This document shows, piece after piece, positions 19,766 to 27,039 of a DNA stretch of 64,000 nt (its first letter is position 1; each line of letters starts with the position of its first letter). A program made the translations under genes and the position numbers. The notes under the pieces are model-generated. The model was not told the origin of the DNA. It was given only the letters and a program-made list of their open reading frames with translations, and did no database searches. This DNA is from Psychroflexus torquis ATCC 700755 (GTDB lineage Bacteria > Bacteroidota > Bacteroidia > Flavobacteriales > Flavobacteriaceae), in contig NC_018721.1 in the NCBI RefSeq assembly GCF_000153485.2, forward strand, positions 3,844,001-3,908,000, in the 5' to 3' direction.

Positions 19766-20248
19766 ATGGTAGTAGATTTTAAAGAGTTACCAAGTTCTTC
19801 AAGAGTTTGGGTTTTTCAAACAAATAGAGGCTTTGGTGAAGATGAATTAAACGAAATAAAGCCTAAAATTAATGACTTTCTTGAGCGATGGACTGTTCAT
19901 GGCCAATCTCTACAGGCGGGTTATGAGATAAGGTATAATAGATTTATTGTTTTGGGTTTAGATGAGTCACAAGCTAGTGCTAGCGGTTGCTCTATAGATG
20001 CTTCTGTTCATTTTATACAAAGCCTTGAAAAAGAATACAACGTTGATTTACTCGATAAGATGAACGTAAGTTTTAAAAACGGTGAGTTTGTTGCTTACAA
20101 ACAACTCATCGACTTTAAAAAAATGGTGAAACAAAAAGCAGTATCACCAACTACTATTGTTTTCAACAATTTAGTGAATACAAAATCAGAGTATGAAGAA
20201 TTCTGGGAAGTGCCTATGACTGAAAGCTGGCATAGCCGTCTATTATAG
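19766..20248 (+). CDS. Conserved Bacteroidota protein of unknown function
   Basis: A 160-residue soluble protein. Homologues are often labelled ABC transporter ATPase, but no Walker A, Walker B or signature motif is present, so that name is not supported. Visible features are SRVWVFQTNRGF near the N terminus and an acidic, mixed alpha/beta pattern without signal peptide or membrane helix. It lies 6 bp after the CCG-domain gene and 7 bp before the GH3 gene in a tight operon. No function can be assigned. Confidence 0.75.
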   Translation: MVVDFKELPSSSRVWVFQTNRGFGEDELNEIKPKINDFLERWTVHGQSLQAGYEIRYNRFIVLGLDESQASASGCSIDASVHFIQSLEKEYNVDLLDKMNVSFKNGEFVAYKQLIDFKKMVKQKAVSPTTIVFNNLVNTKSEYEEFWEVPMTESWHSRLL

Positions 20249-20255
20249 ATAACAT

Positions 20256-23171
20256 ATGAGTTTACAAATCAATTTTAAAGTCATCATTATGATGGCTTTT
20301 TTATCATGTTACAGTCTTTTTTCTCAAAGCAGTTTATTTGCAGAAGATCTTATTGCTCAAAGGCAATGGGTAGATTCCATATATTCTAATCTATCTCTTG
20401 AAGAGAAAATCGGTCAGCTATTTATGATTGACGTTTTTACAAGCAAGTCTGATACTGAACTTGAAAGTCTTGAAAGCTTAATAAAATCTAATCATATTGG
20501 AGGTGTCATATTTTCTAAAGGAAATCCTTATCGCCAAGCTCAACTCACCAATAAAATACAAACAGAAAATAAGATCCCCTTACTCATCGGTATGGATGCA
20601 GAATGGGGCTTGGCTATGAGGCTAGATTCTACTTATGCTTTCCCTTGGAATATGACCCTTGGAGCTATACAAGACACCTCTATAGTGAGAAAAGTAGGAC
20701 AGCAAATAGGAAAGCATAGCAAAAGACTCGGTGTTCATATCAATTTTGCTCCGGTGGCAGATATAAACACAAATCCTAATAATCCAATTATTGGTAACCG
20801 CTCTTTTGGTGAAACCAAAGACATTGTCATTTCCCATTCGCTTGCCTTGATGCAGGGGATGCATGAGGCAGGAATATTGTCAAGTGCAAAACATTTTCCT
20901 GGTCATGGTGATACAGAGCAGGACTCACACAAAACACTGCCGAGTATTAATTTTTCAGAAAAGCGAATTAGAGATATTGAATTAAAGCCATTTCAAGCAT
21001 TGATAGATGAAGGAGTGAGTAGTGTAATGGTAGCTCATCTCAATATACCAAGTCTTGAAAGCCAAAAGAATCTTCCTTCTTCGTTATCTCCTAAAATTGT
21101 TTCAGACTTATTGAAAGGAGAGCTTGGCTTCAATGGACTTATAATTACAGATGCTTTAAACATGAAAGGGGTAAGTAATAGTAGTTCTACTCTTGGGGAA
21201 GTAGATTTAGAAGCCTTTAAAGCAGGAAGTGATATTTTATTGATTCCTGAAGATGTTCCCAAGTCTATTAGTATTATAAAAGAAGCAATCTTAAAAGGAG
21301 AGATAACAAACAAAAGACTTGCCGCTTCGGTTAAGAAGATATTATATGCTAAATATAAAGTGGGTTTACATTCATTTAAACCGATAGAAACCGCTCAGTT
21401 AACAGCAGAATTAAATTCAGAAGAGAATGACGCTATTTATCAAGAGGCCATACAAAACGCAACGACGGTCATAAAAAACGATCTTGGCATTCTTCCAATT
21501 AATGATATAGAGCAACAAACCTTCGCTTATGTAGCTCTTGGAGATGCTTCTGGAGATGAGTTTTTTGAAACGATGAATCAATACGCTAGAGTGGATAAAA
21601 TTGATGTTACCAAAAACAAGATAGACTTGAATCAATTTTCTGATTACGACCAAATAATTATTGGGTTTCATAAATCTGATGCTAATCCTTGGGCGGATTA
21701 TAAATTTTCACCTTTTGAAATTGAGTTGATAAAATCTATTTCTCAAGACTATAAAACAATTTTAGTCAACTTTACAAGACCTTATAGCTTATTACAATTG
21801 AAGAATTATATCAATATTGATGCAATTGTTCAAGCTTATCAAAATAGTATAATCGCTCAACAGGTCGTAGGTCAGCAATTATTTGGTGGCATTGATTTCA
21901 AGGGCAAACTCCCTGTTAGTATAACTTCAGCATTTCCAGTAGGAACGGGTTATAAATTGAAGTCAAACGGCAGACTTGGCTATGACCATCCCCAAAACCA
22001 AGGCTTTAATTCTGAATTAGTTTCAAAAATCGATTCTTTAGCAGCCTATACGTTAGAACAAGAAATGACACCTGGTATGCAAATTTTAATCGCACGTAAA
22101 GGAAAGGTGGTCTACAATAAAAATTTTGGATATCACACTTATGACAAAGAAATAAAGGTTCAAGAAGATGATGTCTACGATTTAGCTTCTCTTACAAAGA
22201 TATTAGCCACTTTGCCAATTTTGATGACTTTAGAAGAAAGCAACAAGATCGATTTGAAGTCTAAGTTATATGAACTTTTGCCAGAACTTGCTGCTTCCAA
22301 TAAAGCTGACATGAGCGTTTTAGAAATGCTATCCCACTATGCAAAACTCCAAGCTTGGATTCCTTTTTACAAAAAGACCTTAGAGGATAAGTCAAAATAC
22401 TATGCTACAGAATTTTCAAAAAAATTCAGTGTAAAAGTTGCCCAAAACATGTATTTAAGGACGGATTATCAAGATTCTATCTATGCAAGAATTGTTGAAA
22501 GTGATTTGAGAGATTCATTGGAATATAAGTATTCTGATCTTCCTTATTATTTTTTAAAGAAATATATTGAAAAACAGTCTGATTCCTCATTAGATAAAAT
22601 AGCTGAAAATTATTTCTATAAGCCAATGCGGTTATCTCATTTGAAATTTTATCCACTAAATTATTTTGAAAAAAATAAAATTGTTCCTACTGAGTTTGAC
22701 ACAGAGTGGAGAAATGAATTAATCCATGGTAGAGTCCATGATCAAGGTGCCGCGATGCTTGGAGGAGTAGGAGGACATGCTGGTTTATTTGGTAACGCAA
22801 CTGATGTTGCAAAGTTTATGCAACTTTATCTCAACGAAGGGAGTTATGGTGGTAAGCGTTTTTTTAATGCTGAAACCATGAATAAATTCAACACTTGTTA
22901 TTATTGTGAGAAGGATGTGAGAAGAGGCGTAGGTTTTGATAAACCACAATTGGATGAGATTGGTCCAACTTGTGGATGCTTATCGATGTCTAGCTTCGGT
23001 CATTCTGGATTTACAGGTACTTATGCTTGGGCAGATCCTGAGGAAGAAATTATTTATGTTTTTTTATCTAACAGGATTCATCCCGTTTCGTCCAATACTA
23101 AACTTATAGATGAAGACATTCGAACCAAAATACAGGGCATTATTTATGAAAGCCTATCCAAATTAAATTGA
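20256..23171 (+). CDS. Exported NagZ-like glycoside hydrolase family 3 fused to a class C beta-lactamase-like domain
   Basis: The 971-residue protein has a signal peptide (about residues 1-28), a GH3 domain with the NagZ motif KHFPGHGDTEQDSHKTLP (from K212) and nucleophile D299 in ITDALNMKG, a GH3 C-terminal domain to about residue 580, and a serine-hydrolase domain (about 590-965). The latter has SLTK (S645 to K648), YSD and HSGFTG, matching the SxxK, YxN-like and HxG motifs. NagZ removes beta-linked GlcNAc from muropeptides; the second domain may act on peptide stems. Being exported, unlike cytosolic proteobacterial NagZ, it probably trims peptidoglycan in the periplasm. Confidence 0.9.
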   Translation: MSLQINFKVIIMMAFLSCYSLFSQSSLFAEDLIAQRQWVDSIYSNLSLEEKIGQLFMIDVFTSKSDTELESLESLIKSNHIGGVIFSKGNPYRQAQLTNKIQTENKIPLLIGMDAEWGLAMRLDSTYAFPWNMTLGAIQDTSIVRKVGQQIGKHSKRLGVHINFAPVADINTNPNNPIIGNRSFGETKDIVISHSLALMQGMHEAGILSSAKHFPGHGDTEQDSHKTLPSINFSEKRIRDIELKPFQALIDEGVSSVMVAHLNIPSLESQKNLPSSLSPKIVSDLLKGELGFNGLIITDALNMKGVSNSSSTLGEVDLEAFKAGSDILLIPEDVPKSISIIKEAILKGEITNKRLAASVKKILYAKYKVGLHSFKPIETAQLTAELNSEENDAIYQEAIQNATTVIKNDLGILPINDIEQQTFAYVALGDASGDEFFETMNQYARVDKIDVTKNKIDLNQFSDYDQIIIGFHKSDANPWADYKFSPFEIELIKSISQDYKTILVNFTRPYSLLQLKNYINIDAIVQAYQNSIIAQQVVGQQLFGGIDFKGKLPVSITSAFPVGTGYKLKSNGRLGYDHPQNQGFNSELVSKIDSLAAYTLEQEMTPGMQILIARKGKVVYNKNFGYHTYDKEIKVQEDDVYDLASLTKILATLPILMTLEESNKIDLKSKLYELLPELAASNKADMSVLEMLSHYAKLQAWIPFYKKTLEDKSKYYATEFSKKFSVKVAQNMYLRTDYQDSIYARIVESDLRDSLEYKYSDLPYYFLKKYIEKQSDSSLDKIAENYFYKPMRLSHLKFYPLNYFEKNKIVPTEFDTEWRNELIHGRVHDQGAAMLGGVGGHAGLFGNATDVAKFMQLYLNEGSYGGKRFFNAETMNKFNTCYYCEKDVRRGVGFDKPQLDEIGPTCGCLSMSSFGHSGFTGTYAWADPEEEIIYVFLSNRIHPVSSNTKLIDEDIRTKIQGIIYESLSKLN

Positions 23172-23205
23172 TATTAGTTTAAGAGTAAATTCAAATTGTA
23201 ACTTC

Positions 23206-23213
23206 TACTTTTG
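23206..23213 (+). promoter_or_regulatory. TAnnTTTG promoter element of bshA
   Basis: TACTTTTG matches the flavobacterial -7 consensus and lies 18 bp before the bshA ATG. A TTG at the correct -33 distance is not visible, so the match is partial. Confidence 0.4.
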
Positions 23214-23231
23214 AAGTCATAAAATATATAG

Positions 23232-24350
23232 ATGAAAATAGCTATAGTATGTTATCCAACCTTCGGGGGTAGTGGAGTAGTTGCTACCGAATTAGGTATT
23301 TCTTTATCCAAACGAGGCCACGAAATTCATTTCGTAACTTATAAACAGCCAGTGAGACTTGAATATCTAAGTCACAATATCCGTTATCATGAGGTTCTAG
23401 TTCCCGAATATCCTTTGTTTCATTACCAGCCATACGAATTGGCATTATCCAGTAAACTCGTTACTGTAGTGAAAAATTATAAAATTGATGTTTTGCATGT
23501 TCATTATGCTATTCCTCATGCTTATGCTGGATTTATGGCACAGCAAATGCTGGCAGAAGATGGCATTAGCCTTCCTATGATGACCACCTTACACGGTACA
23601 GATATAACTTTAGTGGGAAGTCACTCTTTTTATAAACCTGCAGTTAACTTCAGTATCAATAGAAGTGATGTTGTCACTTCAGTGTCCGAAAGCTTGAAAA
23701 AAGACACACTTGCCATTTTTGATATTAAAAAAGATATTAAAGTAGTTCCAAACTTTATAGATATATCAAATCTCAGCCAAAGTTTTGATGACTGTCAAAG
23801 AGAGTTATTTGCCAATGAAGATGAGAAAGTGATTACCCACGTAAGTAATCTCAGGCAAGTGAAACGCATCGATCACGTTATTCAAATATTTCATAAAATC
23901 CAATCTAGTATTAAGTCAAAGCTTATTATTATAGGTGATGGTCCAGAGCGGGAAATGGCTTCAAATTTAGCTAGTGAGTTAAGCATTAGAGATAGAGTAA
24001 TGTTTCTTGGAAAAAGTAATGAGGTTGAAAAAATACTATGCTATTCAGATTTATTTCTATTGCCTTCAGAAAAAGAAAGTTTTGGTCTTGCAGCACTTGA
24101 AGCTATGGCTCATGGAGTTCCCGTTATTTCTTCTAATGCAGGTGGACTTTCTGAGGTAAATATTGATGGAGTTTCTGGCTACATGAGCAATGTTGGTGAT
24201 GTTGAAAATATGGCATTAAACGGTATTAAAATACTTTTCAATGAAAACACTTTAGAGCAATTTAAAAAAGGAGCTAGATCTACTGCTGAAAAGTTTGATG
24301 TGAAAGAGATTGTTAGCCAATATGAAGATTTGTACAAGCAAATGATTTAA
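23232..24350 (+). CDS. bshA: N-acetyl-alpha-D-glucosaminyl L-malate synthase BshA
   Basis: This 372-residue GT4-family glycosyltransferase makes the first intermediate of bacillithiol from UDP-GlcNAc and L-malate. The N terminus MKIAIVCYPTFGGSGVVATE is the BshA signature, followed by HFVTYKQPVRLEY and the C-terminal donor-site ESFGLAALEAMAHGVPV with the EX7E glutamates. Bacillithiol is the main low-molecular-weight thiol of many Bacteroidota. The gene is monocistronic, convergent with the MscS pseudogene, and their stop codons overlap. Confidence 0.95.
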   Translation: MKIAIVCYPTFGGSGVVATELGISLSKRGHEIHFVTYKQPVRLEYLSHNIRYHEVLVPEYPLFHYQPYELALSSKLVTVVKNYKIDVLHVHYAIPHAYAGFMAQQMLAEDGISLPMMTTLHGTDITLVGSHSFYKPAVNFSINRSDVVTSVSESLKKDTLAIFDIKKDIKVVPNFIDISNLSQSFDDCQRELFANEDEKVITHVSNLRQVKRIDHVIQIFHKIQSSIKSKLIIIGDGPEREMASNLASELSIRDRVMFLGKSNEVEKILCYSDLFLLPSEKESFGLAALEAMAHGVPVISSNAGGLSEVNIDGVSGYMSNVGDVENMALNGIKILFNENTLEQFKKGARSTAEKFDVKEIVSQYEDLYKQMI

Positions 24351-25088
24351 TCCCTTGGATCACGAATATCTAGTGCCTCAGATCTGAATTTGTTTTTCCC
24401 AAAGTCCATAGTCCGTATAGGGAACAGTATGTTGATATTTTGTTCGTTATAAGCCTCTTTAATTGCCAAAATAGCACTATGTTGAGTCTTATAAACATCT
24501 GATTGATTTGTAACATCGGTCCAGAATCTTATGACATAATTGATAGAACTGTTGCCAAATTCAGTGTAGAAAAATTGAATACTTTCTCCAGAACGTTGTT
24601 CAAATTTTGATTTAATAGCATTTTCTGTAATTTCCTGAACTCTTGGTAAATCACTTTCATAGCCTACTCAACTGCTTAAAATAATTCTACTTCGTGGAGT
24701 GTGCCTGAAGTTTTTAAAGGGAGAATCTATGATTTTTGAATTGGGTATTACTACCAAATTATAATCTACAGATTGAATAGTGACACTTCTAAGATTGATA
24801 TCTACGACAAATCCGCTATACTCATTTGTTTCTATCCAATCACCAATTTGCAATTTGGGAATAAAATTAATAATTACACCTGCAAAGGTGTTCTGTAATT
24901 TGTCTTGAAGTACAAAACATACAGCATAACGACCCCTGCTGCCCCCAGTATTGTGGTAATAACAGAATTGAGGTTTTTAATATTCCAAGCGCTAAGAATA
25001 AGCCTAATACTATAATGGCAATCTTAAAAACCTTGACAAAAACAGTTCTTATAGAATCTTGTGCACTGCTTTTTTTGAATATTTTATA
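24347..25088 (-). pseudogene. Decayed MscS-type mechanosensitive channel gene
   Basis: Reading three frames in turn on the minus strand reconstructs an MscS protein. A segment with KIAIIVLGLFLALGIL is followed by a frameshift near an A run (about 24977), then NLNSVITTILGAAGVV, a second shift near 24930, then LQDKLQNTFAGVIINF and QIGDWIETNEYSGFV. An in-frame TGA at 24668-24670 interrupts the gene before VGYESDLPRVQEITENA, and the true end is DIRDPRD at 24347. The N-terminal helices are missing: recognisable sequence stops where the repeat element at 25089 begins. At least three inactivating lesions make function implausible. Confidence 0.88.
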
Positions 25089-25230
25089 CCAAATTAAATT
25101 TATAATGTCATACAAATAAATTGAATTATACTACGATGTAGCTCAGCACAGGTTTTTTGTTTGATTGAAATAAAAAAAAATAGCATAGCCTTAGCTAAGG
25201 AAAATTTTTTTAAAAAAATTACGCGAAAAT
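25089..25230 (+). repeat. Dispersed repeat, copy A (MITE-like)
   Basis: About 140 bp matching, at roughly 80-85% by eye, the reverse complement of 49020-49167. The core is AATTGAATTATACTACGATG followed by TAGCTCAGCACAGG and an AGCATAGCCTTAGCTAAGG block. It contains small dyads (CTAC-GAT-GTAG; CCTTAGCTAAGG). Its left edge coincides with the point where MscS homology stops. No transposase is encoded. Confidence 0.75.
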
Positions 25231-25335
25231 AAACGATTTATTGCGACATTCTAGGTTTAATTTGGTGTTATATACTAGTTTACTAGAATATTTAGTGAAA
25301 ATGACAAAAAGAATAAGAACAAGTGCGGCAAATAC

Positions 25336-25376
25336 AAAATGGGGTAGATTCATTATCAATGAATCTACCCCATTTT
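25336..25376 (-). terminator. Probable terminator downstream of the dps pair
   Basis: A perfect 19-bp stem with a 3-nt loop (25336-25354 with 25358-25376) ends in four T on either strand. It lies 77 bp after the dps stop at 25453, and nothing else nearby needs termination. The T tract is short, so it may instead be an mRNA 3'-end stabiliser. The 25231-25452 interval holds nothing else I can support. Confidence 0.6.
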
Positions 25377-25452
25377 AAACTTTAGTTGTCAATTCAGATC
25401 ACACTTTCCGCGTATTTTTTACAACATCTGAATCTTGAATTAATGACCTGAT

Positions 25453-25941
25453 TTAGGCGTGCTGCTTTTCTTCTATCTTCATAATCCAAGCATCTAGCAT
25501 CCAACTTGTTTTTTCAAGTTGTCTTATATAAGCTCCTATCAAATCAATAGTTCCTTCATCATCATTTTTAGTCGCAGAATCTACCACATTTCTCATTTGG
25601 TTGATAATTGTACTATGGTCCTCAAGTAAAACACTTACCATTTCATGATCTTGAATATTTGAAGAAGTTTCCTTCAAATTCGATAAGTTCAGATAATCTG
25701 TAAAATTACTTTTAGGTTTAAATCTTAATGTCAATATACGTTCTGCAATTTCATCTATTTTCACTTTGGCTCCATTGTACATATCTTCAAATTGAACATG
25801 AAGATCAAAAAAATTCTGACCGATTACATTCCAGTGAAAATTTCTCAATTTTTGGTAATACATGTGATAGTCTGCCAACACTATATTGAGTTCCTTTATT
25901 GTGTCTTTAGTTTTAGATTCATCTAAAACTAAGTAACTCAT
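25453..25941 (-). CDS. dps: Dps family DNA-protection/ferritin-like protein (copy 1)
   Basis: This 162-residue protein is a standard-length Dps. The ferroxidase ligands are H36 (FHWN), H48 (DLHVQFE), D63 and E67 (KIDEIAERI), placed as in the family. Dps dodecamers oxidise and store iron and shield DNA during starvation and peroxide stress. It lies 33 bp downstream of a paralogue, and about two thirds of residues are identical by eye. The second copy has diverged mainly at the N and C termini and in the 80-130 region. Confidence 0.95.
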   Translation of the reverse strand: MSYLVLDESKTKDTIKELNIVLADYHMYYQKLRNFHWNVIGQNFFDLHVQFEDMYNGAKVKIDEIAERILTLRFKPKSNFTDYLNLSNLKETSSNIQDHEMVSVLLEDHSTIINQMRNVVDSATKNDDEGTIDLIGAYIRQLEKTSWMLDAWIMKIEEKQHA

Positions 25942-25974
25942 AAATTAAATTTTAATTTTCAAATTAATATTTAT

Positions 25975-26463
25975 TTACGCATTTCTTTTTTCGCCTAGTT
26001 TCATACTCCAAGCATCTAGCATCCAACTTGTTTTTTCTAATTCTCTAATGTAAGCACCAATTAGATCTATAGTCCCTTCATCTCCATTAGCATCTGCTAC
26101 TTCTGTAGTTTTCCTCATTTGTTTAATGATGGTTCCATGATCATCAAGAAGATTGGTTACCATTTCCTTATCTGTTATATCGGAAGATGACTCTTTGATA
26201 TTGGATAGCTTGAGATAAGTAGTCAAATTACTTTCCGGTTGAAATCTTAATGTTAGTATACGTTCAGCAATTTCATCTATCTTTAACTTAGCATCGTCGT
26301 ACATTTCTTCAAACTGTTCGTGTAAATCAAAGAAATTTTGCCCAACTATATTCCAATGGTAGTTTCTTAATTTTTGGTAGTATAATTGATAATCAGATAA
26401 AAGAATGTTCAATTCTCCTACAGTTTCTTTAGTTTTAGATTTATCTAAATTTAAGTAATTCAT
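25975..26463 (-). CDS. dps: Dps family DNA-protection/ferritin-like protein (copy 2)
   Basis: This is the upstream member of the tandem pair, also 162 residues, with the same ferroxidase ligands (H36 in YHWN, H48 in DLHEQFE, D63, E67). Equal length and retained ligands imply both copies are active and could form mixed or separate dodecamers. No TAnnTTTG element is evident in the 60 bp before the start. The neighbourhood (two small genes and clpC on the same strand) suggests stress regulation. Confidence 0.95.
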   Translation of the reverse strand: MNYLNLDKSKTKETVGELNILLSDYQLYYQKLRNYHWNIVGQNFFDLHEQFEEMYDDAKLKIDEIAERILTLRFQPESNLTTYLKLSNIKESSSDITDKEMVTNLLDDHGTIIKQMRKTTEVADANGDEGTIDLIGAYIRELEKTSWMLDAWSMKLGEKRNA

Positions 26464-26522
26464 AGTTTATTTAATTTTCAATTTATTCAACATTTTTTTG
26501 AAACCTTTTCACTTGTAAAGCC

Positions 26523-26675
26523 TTATCCATTTACTTGCATGTCCTCATGACCATCAGCTGTTGTTATGGCATAAAGTATAGAATTTTCGCAAGAACTACT
26601 AATGCTTTCAAATCTGAAATAGTTGTCAACTTCTTTAATTGGATAAGTTTTCTTTCCTTTTATATCCTCAAGCAT
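26523..26675 (-). CDS. Small hypothetical protein (50 residues)
   Basis: An ATG-to-stop frame begins MLEDIKGKKTYPIKEVDNYF and ends EDMQVNG. Its composition is protein-like (mixed charged and aromatic residues, not low complexity), without signal peptide or membrane helix. It lies 59 bp upstream of the dps pair on the same strand and could be co-transcribed. I do not recognise a family. Support is the clean frame and position only. Confidence 0.45.
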   Translation of the reverse strand: MLEDIKGKKTYPIKEVDNYFRFESISSSCENSILYAITTADGHEDMQVNG

Positions 26676-26811
26676 AACTAGTATCTATTAAAACATTCAT
26701 GATTTGTGTAAGTGTATTTCACTTTCAATACTAATCATGTTTTTTTGTTAAAAGTAAAGATAATTCAGAGTCATTTAAAAATAAAGCAATCGTTTTATCA
26801 AGACACAGCTA

Positions 26812-26958
26812 TTAGTTTTTCTTATTGTTGTCTTTGATATAATAGAATAAACCCAAAGGAAAACTTAACAATAAAAATACAAATTGTCTAGTGATAATTC
26901 CATAAAGAGTTATGATAGCAGCTATAACATATATCCAAGTTGTCTTTGTAATTTTCAT
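26812..26958 (-). CDS. Small predicted membrane protein (48 residues)
   Basis: The frame MKITKTTWIYVIAAIITLYG to YYIKDNNKKN encodes a hydrophobic stretch (about residues 8-40) flanked by basic ends, consistent with one or two membrane helices. It lies between clpC and the 50-residue gene on the same strand, after a strong terminator. I do not recognise it. The strongly biased distribution of hydrophobic and basic residues supports a real gene. Confidence 0.5.
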   Translation of the reverse strand: MKITKTTWIYVIAAIITLYGIITRQFVFLLLSFPLGLFYYIKDNNKKN

Positions 26959-26998
26959 AGCGTCAACAATAATACTATCTAATATAGGTGATAAGAAT

Positions 26999-27031
26999 AA
27001 AAAGAGCTTCTTTTATAAAGAAGCTCTTTTT
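26999..27031 (-). terminator. Terminator downstream of clpC
   Basis: A 14-bp perfect stem (26999-27012 with 27018-27031) with a 5-nt loop contains AAAAAGAGCTTCTT; its arms end in five A/T so it can work on either strand. It begins 8 bp after the clpC stop codon. Confidence 0.85.
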
Positions 27032-27039
27032 ATGTAGAT

